DNA from: Sphaeramia orbicularis
Lineage: Eukaryota > Chordata > Actinopteri > Kurtiformes > Apogonidae
Reading direction: 5' to 3'
Length of the DNA: 64,000 nucleotides
NCBI RefSeq assembly: GCF_902148855.1
Contig: NC_043958.1
Location: forward strand, 13,180,369-13,244,368
Part shown: piece by piece, positions 48,083-60,686 of the stretch
How the letters are laid out: each line of letters begins with the position of its first letter
Position numbering within the stretch: position 1 is the first letter of the stretch
Notes under the pieces: generated by a model
The model's input: the letters and a program-made list of their open reading frames with translations, nothing else
Told to the model about the DNA's origin: nothing
Databases searched by the model: none
Translations under genes and position numbers: made by a program

Positions 48083-48673
48083 TTAACCCATAAAGACCCA
48101 GTGCAACTTTCATGTCAGTTCCCCAATGAAATCTTCTCTATATGTAACCTTTCTTAACTGATTTATCACCTTTTATTTATAATATTATCCTCTGTATTTT
48201 GTATTTTATCAATATAAATCAGGTATTTTCTTGTATTTGCTGACTGATCATGAGGATGTTCATATAGTGAGCCTATATGAACATCCTCATGATCAGTCAG
48301 CAAATACAAGAAAATACCTGATTAACGTTGAGGGTTATTATATCAAAAAGCAGAGAAAAATTAAGAAAAACTGACTTTTTCAGTCAAATATATCATGAAG
48401 TGAACATAAACCAAGCATTTCCATCCACTGTCATTGATCAAACTTCATGGGTGTTACTGGAGAAACAATGTTGTAGAAGATGACGGTGTTTCCATGTTCA
48501 CCACAGAGAATCTGAACGTCCAAATGGGTCATATCTGATGACCATGAAAAGATGGAAAACTGCATTTTACACCAATTACTTCAACATATTGATGAGATTA
48601 GTGGATCAACAGGTATTAACAGTTTAGGTCAGTAGATGCTTTTGGTCGGTGATTGGTGTTCTTTATAGGTTAA
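48083..48673 (+). mobile_element. TTAA-flanked MITE (piggyBac-like), copy with a palindrome
   Basis: About 590 bp between TTAA sites, starting CCCATAAAGACCCAGTGC; the far end is a degraded inverted copy (CTTTATAGG). It is homologous along its length to 54359-54956 and has no coding capacity. TTAA target sites and CCC-starting ends point to the piggyBac superfamily. A perfect palindrome sits within it. Confidence 0.8.
48217..48323. repeat. Perfect inverted repeat, 50-bp arms, 7-bp loop
   Basis: Arms 48217-48266 and 48274-48323 are exact reverse complements; the loop is GTGAGCC. The sister MITE at 54359 has only a single, unduplicated version of this segment (AATCAGGTATT...CTGATCATG). Confidence 0.98.
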
Positions 48674-49505
48674 TCAGGTAATTCAGTTGAGAACCAATTC
48701 TCATTTCCACTAATGACCTGGCCAAGAGGCAGCAGCATGAGGTAAATTGTACAAAAGCGATAATAGTCGTACAAAACCACTTATGAGCAGTCAGAAGCAA
48801 GTACGCTGATCAGAAACTGTAGTTGGTAATGAATTAATGAAAGTGGATTATGCTACAAAGGTATGAAGCTTTAATGGTTTTTGCAACTCATTCCAGTCAT
48901 TAGGAGCAGCAGAATGAAATGAGAAACACTAAAGGACGTGTGGACTGATAAATTTACTGGAGCGTAAGTTGTGGTTATTGTTGGAGACGCTGAGTAGTGA
49001 GAGAAAGTATACACAGGGTTTGCCAATGATGATTTTGAATACTATCTTTGTTTGTTAGATTTATTTCAGATACAAACATAATACAAAAAAACAAGAAAAA
49101 AGGTAAACAAAACAAGACAAAACTAAAAAAAATTGAAAATGGAACAATTGTTGTTCCTCCCTTTTAAGACAAGACACTTTTAGTAGAAGTGTAATATATA
49201 TTTTTGAGATTGTGCGTCATTTTGTTCAGCTAAATGCACAGTCATGATATTTGGAAAGTGTTATTTTGAGGTAACAATTGTGACAATTATCCCTGTGATA
49301 ATAGTCTTATCTCAAAATAATGAATACTAACTAACTCACTGCTTTGACATATCGGTGGAAAAGGCTTCCACACTTTTTCTTTCACTTTATCAACAAACAT
49401 TGGTATGCACTTGTGTGATTTGCTTAAATAGATCATGATGATAATGTTACAAAAATAAGACAAAAAGACACAAGTGGAGCTGCACACTTGTCCTTCCATC
49501 ATCTC
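48674..49505. other. Spacer, no recognised gene
   Basis: Poly-A-rich and AAC/AAAC-rich stretches near 49080-49140 may be an old retroposon tail. Nothing else is recognised. Confidence 0.35.
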
Positions 49506-49580
49506 TAGTAATAATAATAATACATTTTATTTGTATAGGGCTTTTCAAAGTACTCAAAGACACTTGACATGTATTACAAC
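49506..49580 (-). mobile_element. Retroposon 3' tail fragment
   Basis: ATAATAATA followed by ACATTTTATTTGTATAGGGC and TTTTCAAAGTACTCAAAGAC matches the reversed 3' end pattern of common teleost LINE/SINE repeats. Confidence 0.5.
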
Positions 49581-51576
49581 AAATGATTTTTTTAAAAAAC
49601 ATTTTTCATCACCCACACAGCTTTCCTTTTACATAAGAAAATCCCAAACAGTAACCACTCACCTATTCATGCTGGTTTCATTTCATAGATGTTCACTACA
49701 TTGGATATTTACTGAATTTACTGTCATGACTTCAAAAATCAGAAAAAAAATGTTTCCGCAAGCTGTCTGTTATCATCTGATCAGACCTGATTAGGATCAG
49801 ATACTGGTGGTCCAAGTCACCTGAGAGTCACATGCTAGTCAGTGATTGGCTGTTGAGCTGTTGTATCAAATGAATGCATCTGTCTATTGATGCACAGTTC
49901 AGCGCTTCAAATTCAGTCACTTCCCCCTCCCTACTGCTGCTCCGTCCTTGCTCTTCTTGCCTCTGTCCACATTTTTTTTTTCCTGCTGATGCTGGCTCCA
50001 CGTGCCGTTTGCGACCTTAAACGTGAGAGATAACCACACATTGAAAGAGGGAAGAATTTAAAGAAACACGTCTGATTCAGAGGGAGGGTGTTCAGCTGAC
50101 GTTCACTGACTGATTACATGTGATCTACTGTTATTATTCTGTGCATCATCCAAATGATGACGACATAAGTGGGTGAAGAAGAGGGTTGGTGGGATAAAAA
50201 GGAAGATGCTATTTTAATGTCAGTGTGTTGAAAAAACAGCCTGAGTGAAAGAAATTATTTGACATTGATGGTGGACAAGATGAAATGGAAGTGGAAGTGG
50301 AAATGAGAGTGACTGCGGGGTAAAAGTAAGCTTCCTGTCTCAAAAATAGGAAGCAAACAGGAAACACTGCAGTTGACCTCAGTCTGTATTTATGTTTGCA
50401 TAAGAGTGTATGTGTGTGGTATGGCACCAGATACAGAAATAGAACATTACAAGGTCAGTAAATGAATGAAGACTGGATGTGTGTAATGTATTTTTACACA
50501 TGTATCTGTGCCTGTAGCGCTCCATCCTAGTTAATTTGTTTTTGAATGTAAGCTGTAGAAGAGTAAAAAAGCTAAATTACTCTCTGGCTGTTGCAACAAT
50601 AAGGAAAAGAGATGCAAATTATGCAGAGCAGTGTCTGCAGTAGAATGCAAATGGCTCCTTAAAATGGACCAAAGAAGATCTCAGAGCAAATATGCTTTTA
50701 GGGAAAATACTTTGCTGTGTTGAATTATCTGCACACTGAGCACGCTCACACGCAGCCCCTGTAAACACAAAGTAGGATTTGTGAATCTCTGGGAAAAAGC
50801 TTTGCACATCCTTGCAGAGGCGACAGGCAGGCAGATGTCAACCAGATGATGTGTCCAGATTTACCCATTTACACAAGTGTATCTGCACTGATCTGGGGTC
50901 AGTTTGGAAAGACTCTTAGTAGATAGGTTAGGCTTTTTACACCATCTGGCACACACCTGCTCAAACACAGCCAGTGTAGCGAATAGAGTCCAGAAACTGT
51001 ACACCTGGGTTATTAGAGTTAAACTCAAAGTAGGGCAGGGTAATATAACCACACAAAATATTTTCGGTAAAATCATTCATTTCATTTTCCATGCTGATAT
51101 GCACTGTGGGTATGATACAACTTCATCCCAATGAAAAGGATATAAAAAGGAGATGACACAAGCTTTCCTGAAATACCAGCAAAACTAAATAAAGAACTAA
51201 AGTCAATTCCTCAAAAGAAGAATTCCAAAACTAAAACTAATCTACAAAGAAAACTAATGGGCATTTTAAAACTCTAATAACCCCATGGTGCATTGCGTTG
51301 TCAAGGTCAGACTATTTTCGAGGTTGCTGTGGTTTTAGGTCACATTACTGTCACACCAGTTCGACACTTCTGCTTCCTGTCGTCTGCACTCTGGGTGCTG
51401 AGTGTCCATGTGTGGAGGCCGCAGAAGGACGTATTTAGTGCTCACGCCGGCATAGCGTGCCCTGTGATTGTTGCTGATCAGCACACTGTCTGCACTCCAC
51501 TTCATGAAACCGAGTCTGAGCAGGATGGAAATCAAATACTACCACAGTGTCACATCGACTAGAAGTCCTCCTTCTA
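49581..51576. other. Spacer, no recognised gene
   Basis: No exon chain, RNA gene or transposon end is seen. Confidence 0.35.
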
Positions 51577-51726
51577 ATGAACTGTGTCCACCTCTGTCAT
51601 AAACAACCTGATTAAGAGGAAAGTGCTGTTGAGCCTGATCCTGCCTCTCCTGCTGTGAGAGTTTACCAATGGTGTCTGACTGCTGTGAGACTAAGCACAT
51701 ACTTTCACACATAGCAAAAGTCTTTA
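51577..51726 (+). repeat. 150-bp direct repeat, copy 1
   Basis: Matches 52483-52641 with scattered changes; copy 2 has a 9-bp insertion AATGACTGT after CCAATGGTGT. The stretch between the copies holds a TG microsatellite and an interspersed repeat. Confidence 0.9.
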
Positions 51727-51842
51727 TTTTATTTATTTATTTTAATTTAAGTGAGCAGTACATAACAAAACATGTGAAAGACATGACAACAAATAAGACA
51801 CAACAAAAACAGATACTAATCACATATTCATCATTATACATT

Positions 51843-51897
<55 letters not shown>

Positions 51898-51900
51898 GTG
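51843..51900. repeat. TG microsatellite
   Basis: About 22 TG units, interrupted by TATA, followed by a GA-rich run to about 51940. Confidence 0.98.
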
Positions 51901-52110
51901 TTTGTGAGTCATAGAGAGAGAGAGACAGAGAGAGAGAGAAAATGAAAGGAAAAGATGGAGTTGGTAAAAACAATAAATGATAATAAAAAAAGAAGAAGAA
52001 AACATCCTTATCATTAGCAACAGAGGTAATTATAGTGATGATATTAACATAATAAACCATAATGAACAAATATACATAACTAAATGACCAATGACAATAA
52101 TAATAACTTT

Positions 52111-52334
52111 GAAAAGCCTCCACCGGGCAGATCAGTCCCCCCCCCCCCCCCCCCCCCCCCCCCAACACCAACAAAATTTAATAATTTGTTCCTTGTGCTA
52201 GTATCAACATTTCCTGAAAATTTCATCCAAATCTGTCCATAACTTTTTGAGTTATCTTGCTAACAGACAAACAAACAAACAGACAGACAGACCCCAATGA
52301 AAACATAACCTCCGCTGTTCCTTGGCGGAGGTAA
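52111..52334 (-). mobile_element. Interspersed repeat, GGCGGAGGTTATG family, copy 3
   Basis: Reverse copy. Its variable C-rich part is a pure run of 27 C (52137-52163). The core, CAAA repeats and terminal TTGGCGGAGG are kept. Confidence 0.75.
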
Positions 52335-52482
52335 TAACAGCCGGATAAAGGGTATTGATAGAAACTGATAATTGTAATGTTGTGGTTGTACAGGGGGTGC
52401 CTCTTACAGAGACAAATATCAATGGTCACTGGTTTTTAGGCAATTTGCTGAGTAAAGAAAATAAGAGAAAGAGAAGAAAAAA

Positions 52483-52641
52483 ATGAACTGTGTCCACCTC
52501 TGCCATAAACAACCTGATTAGAAGGAAAGTGCTATTGTGCCCAATCCTGCGTCTCCTGCTGTGAGAGTTTACCAATGGTGTAATGACTGTCTGACTGCTG
52601 TGAGACTAAGCACATACTGTCACACATAGCACAAGTCTTTA
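52483..52641 (+). repeat. 150-bp direct repeat, copy 2
   Basis: Second copy of 51577-51726. The form with AATGACTGT is also the source of the fragment at 54499-54542. Confidence 0.9.
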
Positions 52642-53785
52642 AGTATGTCAGCCAAAACAAACAGAGGAATTACAGTGAAATGCAACTAAGGATAATACAG
52701 GTGACACTAAGCTCCTTCCTGTCTATCGTTTTTCCAGAACCTGTAACGAAAGTGGTGCTTGTTTGTAGGGCAGCATAAAAAAAAAAAACCTGCTTCACAA
52801 GATTTGACAGTGATTGTTTAAATTTCCCTGCAGGGGTTGATTGTTGTTTGTGTTCATTACTAATAACCAGGGAGAAACTCAGCAGGAATGCAACCGTTTT
52901 TTTCACACAGTGACATCGCCAAAAAACACAATGACGCAGCCATTTACCAAACCTGCCAAACTAGAGTGGCATAATAAAGGCTTTTAAACAGACATCTGAT
53001 GAGAGAAGACAACCCATTACCAATGAAGCATCCATTGTATAGAATTCCCCCTCCAATCATGAGTCATGCACATATTTAATCTTCTCATCTGCTTGTTGGT
53101 ATGTGATTTTAGGGATACAAGTCCTTCCTTTTTTTGTCAGTGCATACAGTGTGAGAAGCTGCTCAGGGGAGGAAAACTGGAGGACACTAGAGGGCTGTAA
53201 TCCCCCATAATCCCCTTCCCTCCCCAGTAGGGTGCGAGCTACTGTGTGTGCTTCTTTCTGTGCGCTTTGCTCTGCGGCTTGTTTTTGAAATTTCAGTGAG
53301 CTCTCATCTCGCTCGGCTGCGTGGCACGTGTCTCTCAGAAATGTGGCTTTGAAGAGAGGACAAGCAAGGACAGGGATGTACTAAAGAACAGGGCACACTC
53401 TGACCCAGCCCTTCATAAAACATAAAACAGTAAAGGCCCTTGAAAAATGTGGATATATGCTTGCGTAAGTGTGTAAAATATAAACTGCACGTACAGTACT
53501 AACATGCTTTTTTTTGGTTTGTTTTTTTGACCTTTTTCTGTTTTTTGGGTTATTTGTTTTACTTTATTTATAGAATATTTTGAACATTTTAGATAGAATG
53601 ATACACACCATAGGGTATAAAAAATAAACAAAATAAACATTGATTGTCACACCTAGTTAGTTTTTCTAAAAGGTTGAGAATTTTCATATTTACCCAAGAA
53701 TAACTGAGCTATTACACATCCTATAGTGACATAATCTAGACGGTTTGTTTTCCTTTTGTTTGTTGTGGAGCTGTTTTTTGTTTCT
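52642..53785. other. Spacer, no recognised gene
   Basis: The part at about 53200-53350 is less AT-rich and includes GGCACGTGTC. It could be a regulatory element, but I cannot show this. Confidence 0.3.
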
Positions 53786-54056
53786 GTTTTATATTTATTT
53801 ATTTATTTATTTATTTATTTTCTGTCGTTGTTGTTGTTGGTATTATTATTGTTATTGTAATTGTTTTTGTATTGTGTGCTGTTGTTGATTTTTGTTTTTT
53901 GTGTTGTTGTGTTGAGTGTATGTACATCCTGTTTGTGAGCGAGTTGTGGGAAATTGTGGTGCTTTGTTTTTATGTTGTTAATGACCCCAGGAAGAGTGGC
54001 TGCTGTGGTGTGCAGCAGCTAATGGGGATCAAACTAACCAATAAACTAATAAACCT
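53786..54056 (+). mobile_element. LINE 3' end fragment with TTTA microsatellite
   Basis: TTTA repeats (about 53791-53820) precede a T/G-rich stretch and the conserved tail AGGAAGAGTGGCTGCTG, CAGCAGCTAATGGGGATC, AATAAACTAATAAA, typical of a teleost non-LTR element 3' end. Confidence 0.6.
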
Positions 54057-54358
54057 GAATGTCAACTCCCTTCTCACCCACCACCCACTACCCAAGGCCA
54101 ATCACTCAAAACCCAAATAGAAAAACAAAGAAATGGTTATAGAAAACAAGAGGTATACACACAAACTATTATAAATCAAGAAGGAATAAATAATATTAAA
54201 TAAAATGAATAGCAAAAAGTAAATAATAAGTACACATATCAATCATTAAACTCCGAGGATAAGTCCAGCGAATGTATGTAGTTCAAAAAAGGATACCAAG
54301 TAACATGAAATGATTTCACCGAGCCTTTTAATGTAAACCTTTTCCTGTTTTTCTTTGA

Positions 54359-54956
54359 TTAACCCATAAAGACCCAGTGCTACTTTTGTGGCTGTTCCCA
54401 AATTACTTTTTCTCTGTATTTAACCTGTCTTAAGTGATTTATCATCATTTATTATAATATTATCCTCTGTATTTTGCATTTTTCAGTATGAATCCTCTCT
54501 TGCTGTGAGAGTTTACCAATGGTGTAATGACTGTCTGACTGCATTTTTGCATTTTCAGTATGAATCAGGTATTTTTTTTCCTATATCTAATTTACTGATC
54601 ATGTAGATGTTCATAAAACCCCACGGAAAATTCAAATATTATTATTTTACAACAGAGAAAACTGAAGAAAAAGTGACTTTTTCAACAAGAACATCAATGA
54701 CTGAACATAAAACATCCAACTCCATGGGTTTTATTGGTGAATCACTGTTGTAGAAGATGACGGTGTTTCCACGTTCACTACGGAGCCTCTGAACATCCAA
54801 ATGGGTCATATCTGATGACAATGAAAGGATGACAAACTGCATTTTACACCAATTATTTACATGGATTGATAGGATTAGTGGATCAGAAGTTATGAAACAG
54901 TTTAGATCAGTAGATGGTTTTGGTCACCAGTGGCTGTTTGGATTTTTATGGGTTAA
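54359..54956 (+). mobile_element. TTAA-flanked MITE (piggyBac-like), second long copy
   Basis: 598 bp between TTAA sites. The ends CCCATAAAGACCCAGTGC and, inverted, CCCATAAAAA form short terminal inverted repeats. It is homologous to 48083-48673 and carries a 45-bp insertion copied from 52.6 kb. Confidence 0.85.
54499..54542 (+). repeat. Short templated insertion inside the MITE
   Basis: About 44 bases identical to part of 52554-52602. It is flanked by a near-perfect 20-bp direct repeat (TTGCATTTTTCAGTATGAAT before, TTGCATTTTCAGTATGAATC after). Confidence 0.85.
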
Positions 54957-56966
54957 TCATGCACAGGCACAAACAGTAAAGTCAGGCTGTAGTAGAGGGT
55001 ATGGATTCTTCCTTCATTTTGTCACTTTTAATGAGCTGTACAATTGGAGATCCTCCTCAGCCCTTCTATTGGTTTAATGTTTACTTGGACAGTAAACATC
55101 TTAATAAGTGTTGGCAACAGAGGTGAGAAACCAAAAATGACACCTCCAGCATGTGAATATGAACAACCATGGGAAGAATTAAAAAGAAAAAATACATATT
55201 TCATCAAAAATTCAAGAGTATCAACCAATACAGCACATTTCCCAGTTGAGATGCACTTAAGTGGGGATGTTTTTTGAAGTAGATTGTTCTGCAGAGATGA
55301 TCCTTGGTATGTCAGGAAATAACGATTAGTAGAAACATAATACTGAAGATGAAAGCTCTTAGACTGGATGAATAACTGTGAAAGTCCTGAGGTGAACACA
55401 AGGCTGATAGATGTTCATGTTTAATGTTGAGATAAGTTTATCTTTTCTGACAAGAAGAGCAGATGAGGTCCATCTTTTTAGCAAAGCTGATCATTGTCAT
55501 AAATGTCAGATTTAAAAAAACAATCTTGGTCAGAGAAGTTTGACATTTGGCAGTCCAAACTGTGTTAAAATAGATTGCAGGAACAAATTAAGTTTTCATA
55601 AAAGGTTAAAATAAATGATGATGATGATGATGATGACTGTGGATCAAATCTGAACAGTCTTTGAGTTCCTTAATAAGCAATAAAAAAAAATAAAAAATCT
55701 GATTATCCACTGTTTGATTTTCCAAGCAGTGTATTATTCATCCTTCACCACAATATGTATACTTAGTTGAATGTTTTATACTTTCACTGCATTTAAGTTA
55801 CAATGTAAAAATAGTGTCACCCGTTTCTTTAAAAGTTGGTGTAAAGTATTTATTTTAGTTCTTACAATGAACAGAACAGGCTTTTTAGGGGACATTTTAT
55901 GTATTCCTCTGTATAAACAACCCAGAATTACCACAGTACAGTTCCATTTGAAGGCATTTTAAAAATAAAAAATGACCAAAATGTGTTTTGTTGTAATCAG
56001 TACACTGTTTCTGTAGGTGTAATGAAAATCCTTGGTCCACACAAAAAGCATGTTTCACTCATCTAAAATTAAAAGGGGTCAAATATGTTGCTCCTTCTCA
56101 GATGTCAACGTCTTCTTATAGACTTCAGCCTCCTGCAGGTGAAGGAGTTCATATGATGAGTGTGACTTTCGTTGTCTCTGAGCTCTGTTTGGGTGCAGCT
56201 GTGTGATCACACCTCTTCTCAACCTCTTCCAAAACACACAGACATGACCTACATGTAGCCTTTTTCATTCAATCAGCAGGACATCCAATTAGCTGAGGCC
56301 AGCGTAGTAGAACTGGTAACTTCCCAGGAATGTCCACACATGTTCTAAGACTTTCCTGTATTAGCATCACATGATGCATCAAATGACTCACTGTTCTCCT
56401 GTGTTTTGTGTGTAAGTCAATGTTCAGTTCGGTGCAGATTTGCAATGGAAAGCCATGGGGCGGCAGCTGACTTTTATTGGAGTTAAGGATGATTGAGTGC
56501 ACATGTGTGCTGGTGTGTGTCTATGTGTGTGAAAGCAGACTCCACAGGCGGTCTATTTGAGTGGATGCTCCAGATATTGAAGACCACTGAACTGACTGAT
56601 CATGTGCGTGCATGCTATCAAAATGAAATAGAACATTAAATTATGTCTAGTCTGTGGACAAGTCACCATTTCCCTGTCTGAGCTCACAGGTTTAAAAGTT
56701 GCTTTTCAGGCCTCATCATTGTTACACAACTCCAAAATATGTAATATGGCAGTACTTGAAACATTAACAAGACTTCCTCATATCATTGCTTCCTTTTTTT
56801 ATTTAGCAAAGATGAGCAACTCTTTCCCATCTCTGCATCACCCAGTCAGACTCAAACCAATCAGCCTGTTTCTTAAACACATGCTTTTTACTTGAGAGGA
56901 AAATATATTGTCTCAAGATAACTTATGGTTGTCAAAAGTCCAAATATGACATTTATTCTCCCTGTA
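54957..56966. other. Spacer, no recognised gene
   Basis: Contains an ATG/GAT trinucleotide run at 55615-55636. No exon or transposon with clear ends is seen. Confidence 0.35.
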
Positions 56967-57320
56967 CAGTCATGGAAAAAATTATCAGACCACCCTTGCT
57001 TTCTTCAATTTCTTGTTCATTTTAATGCCTGGTACAACTAAAGGTACATTTGTTTGGACAAATATCATAATAACAACAAAAATAGCTCATAAGAGTTTAA
57101 TTTCAGAGCTGATATCTAACCATTTTCCATGTTTTCCAAAATCACTTCAGTTCTTACATCAATAGCTATGGCATTGTACTGACAAAAACAGTGCTTTTAG
57201 GTATTCCATGTTTTCTTTTCTGTGTGTTTTAGTCACATGATACACACAGGAGTTAGTACTTGATTGCCTAACCATTGCTTCTGATGACTTTTGATGGTCT
57301 AATAATTTTTTCCATGACTG
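56967..57320. mobile_element. Tc1/mariner-type MITE
   Basis: 354 bp flanked by TA, with 28-bp terminal inverted repeats starting CAGTCATGGAAAAAATTAT that match at about 26 of 28 positions. No coding capacity. Confidence 0.9.
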
Positions 57321-59920
57321 TATGTCCCTTTAATCTCCTACATATGGACTAAAAAAGGTTGATGGTAGCAGTGAATCAGCTGCAGTGACCACAGGTTAAA
57401 TGTTGGATTTTCGCTCCTGCTCAGCTCAGTTCCACAATCTGGCTTAAGCCTTTGTGTATTTGGGTCTTTTCATGCGATAGGTGTGATGTTAACACACTCC
57501 AGCATCTTTTTTCTTTGTTGTGTACAGACATGAAGTGCTGATGCCTGGATAGCGGACAGGCTAATCCCAGTGGCGCAGGGTGGCGTGGGCCCTCAGCAGG
57601 AGGAGGAGGAGCATTAACTCGCGCACTGTCTGGACAACCAGGGTTTAAACCAGCAGGACACCTGCTTTCTCAGCAATAAGGAATACATCAACATCACAGA
57701 GGGAGGTCCAGTCGAGGGGGTGTAAAGAGGATTTTGAGGGGAGCAGTTTTAGGGCAGGCGGTGTTTAAATGTCTGGGAACAGTACACTTACTGTAAATTG
57801 TAAATTCATAAATTTAAATTTAAATTTTGGAAATAGCTCTGGGCTGTGTGAAAGTATCTCCTGAGTGCAAACACTGTGTCCATTGTCAATACAAAACATA
57901 AATAAATGCCTTCAGGCTTAAAGACTTTCTAGATGGATCACTGCTCATAATGTACATAATTGCCCTCTATATTTGCTGCCTGTAAACATCACCAGTGGCA
58001 CAAATAGAGGATCTAAATCCACATGTGATCCCTTGGCCTTAGAGAACATCCTGTACTCCCGTCGGCCTGCTTGAAGAAAACACCTTTTGTCAATGAAATG
58101 GGATTTGCGAAAGTGCCATCTGGAGACATGAGTAGGAGTGTCTGATCCACTGCGCCAGCCACCCCAAGGTCAGGCCTGGGATCAGACTGACCTGAGGTGG
58201 AAGCAGTGAGGACGGGGGGGCAGACGGAGCAGGTCGAAGCCTTCTAAATAGAAACATGTTTGTAGATCAGGTTGGATTGAATGTCTGGAGCTGGAGCACT
58301 GTATCATTTTCTGATGTAATAATAATCTATACTAGGAATGAAGACTGTAATTATGATATATTTCGGGGTTGATATTATTTTTATAACTGCTTCTAGTACT
58401 AATGTTGTTTATGTTGAGAATTTATATCTAGGGACCCTTATTTTGGAATTTTATTTTGCCATTACATGTTGCTTCTCTTTCCCTTCATCCTCTCTTTGTG
58501 CTCAGTAAAGTTATCGATGCACAAACCACTGAATATTACTGCTTCAAAGTTCATTTAACACAGTCACTCAATTCTCTCTTACTTGTTAAAGTGACTACTA
58601 AGTCAAATAACAATAACAGTTTTCTGTTGAAATTATTATGGCCATGGATGTTCTTTATTAATCCATGTTGTCTTGCTAAATACAATAAAACATGGAAAAA
58701 AAGAGAAAAACAGGAATGTAAATGCACTATTAGACATTACTGTAAAACAAAAGTGAACACATTCCTAATGTTCTAAATGTAAGTGGATTTCAAAATACTT
58801 TGGAATGGTATCTAATGAGTTCATGTTTTATGTTAACTCCCTGTTATCTTGCTATAATCTAGGATGCAGAATAAACACTGAAATAAATGAATTAATAGCC
58901 TATTTTTTTAACACACATACAGCAAAAAATACGTGCAAAAGTCTTAGGCTATCTTTAGCTTTGTCGTTCCTGCAAGGCTGAAATGAGCAGACGTATTTAT
59001 TTTACATTCTCTTCTCTTCACATACAACAAGCAAATGCAGGAAATATGTGCATAACCTTAAAAAAAAAAACACAAAAAATTGAACTAAATAGGTTCTAAA
59101 GGTTAAAATCACTATTTAGTATGACCCCTGACCTCAGCACAAATAGAAACATCTGACGTGTGTTGAATGCAACCCGGAATAAAACATCTGAAAATGAATG
59201 CAATAAATCTCATATTGTCTGAACAAAAGGGTTACAGACATGTTTTAGTGCAAAGGGAGATCAGACTAAATATGACCACTTTGATTTATAGAAGCCTTTT
59301 TAACTCCCTGGAATTTTTGTTTTTACTGCTGTACATACTTCACATATATCAGATTGTATCTTAATATAGAGACTTAGAAATGCATATGTGTCGTCATTAG
59401 AACTTTACCAAACCAAGAAAACCCTTACATCAACAACAGACTATTGCACAGTGCTGTATATATATTTAAGACCACCTCCTACAATGAGTCATGAGATAAA
59501 CAAACAGATAAATGACAAAAAGTTCTGTTGTGTTGACTCCATATGTTATAGGCATGATGAACTGACAGTTAAGTACTGCATTATGTTGAAGGTTGTGTTA
59601 TGTAAGGCTGCACAACATGGTTTCCATTTGCGGCTCTGGTGATACAGTATATACTCTGTAAAATATCTGTGCAACCAGAACAGATGTTATGTACATTTCT
59701 GTTTGGAGATTATAAAAACAGAGAAATCCTATCATAAGATTAGCTTTACATTCATATTATACAAGCATCACAGCATGAGGGAGATTAAATGTACAGTAGC
59801 TATTGCAGACTGCAGTCTAAGAGTGCTTGGTTTTGCTTCTCCATTCTATGTAATTAAACGCACCAGAACTCAATGTACAGAAACCTAGTTACTAATGGGT
59901 ATAAAATTGCCGAAATTGAA
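57321..59920. other. Spacer, no recognised gene
   Basis: Parts at about 57530-57780 and 58020-58230 are more GC-rich than the rest and show no ORF or repeat signature. They are candidates for conserved noncoding elements near tsc22d1. Confidence 0.3.
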
Positions 59921-59929
59921 TTAAATACA

Positions 59930-60260
59930 TCCTAAGTGCTTTTCTACGTCAACACATTTGAGACTCGCGCACCAAGATCCAGCCTGACAGAATGCTCGTG
60001 CACGCTCAGCTCTGCTCAGACAGTCGCGCTCACGTGACTTAAGCCGCAATACATACAGCGTGTGGGACCACGTGAGCGAGGAGGCGCGCGGGTAAACTAT
60101 AGGAAGACCTATATGGGGGTCTGTCCTGTTATGGCCAATCAGAGGAGACCACATTGATAAGTGTTTACGCAGACGTCCACGTGTGCGCATGCGTAATGAG
60201 GCATGTCGAATCAGCGGCCATTCATTCCCATTGTCGGGGATGCTGCAATGCTGGGATTAC
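59930..60260. promoter_or_regulatory. Orphan CpG-rich promoter-like block
   Basis: CpG-dense for this AT-rich window. It has three CACGTG E-boxes (60031-60036, 60069-60074, 60178-60183), a CCAAT box (60135-60139) and an NRF1-type TGCGCATGCG (60184-60193). No coding exon could be tied to it on either strand. Confidence 0.5.
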
Positions 60261-60686
60261 ATTATACCGCTGGGCAACTGTACTAATATTTGTATCTGTA
60301 GAAGATGCAGCTTTTCTTGTAGTCTACCAACATGTTGTGGCAAAAAATCATTGTTTCTAGAATCTTAAGAAAATTGCTGTTTATTTCCACAAATCAAGTT
60401 TAAAGGGAGTGTGGAAATGGATTATATCTTTGCCTTTTTCCTCTTTTAGTGAGTGGTATTCAGTATGGAGGTGCAGAACTATCACCCACAGTGTTTTAAC
60501 AAAAGAGCTGCGTATCAGAGCATTCAGTTTGTTTGCATATTTTACAACTACACTATTAGGTAGCAGTAAACTCAGTATGACACACTTAACCTTTAAACAT
60601 TGATGTTTCTAAAGAATTCATCAAATTTCTTCCTGCAAATGAAAGAGAACAGCAAACAGTCCAGTTTATGTTTTTTACTTTTAGTT

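Noticed and set aside
48217-48323. Palindrome as a microRNA hairpin
   Set aside because: Perfect pairing along 50 bases and absence from the sister element suggest a recent mutation scar, not an evolved microRNA precursor.
51737-52174. 145-codon minus-strand open frame
   Set aside because: It is translated from the TG microsatellite, a GA-rich run and the 27-C run of a repeat.
51577-52641. Direct repeats as ends of an LTR-type element
   Set aside because: The copies lack TG...CA ends, the interior is microsatellite and an unrelated repeat, and no primer site or coding remnant is seen.
59921-60190. 89-codon minus-strand open frame across the CpG-rich block
   Set aside because: The arginine-rich translation follows from CpG content; no family resemblance and no matching downstream exon.
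39353-60680. serp2 or lacc1 expected from human synteny
   Set aside because: I looked for their conserved N-terminal and membrane-anchor sequences in translation and saw none, so they are not called here.
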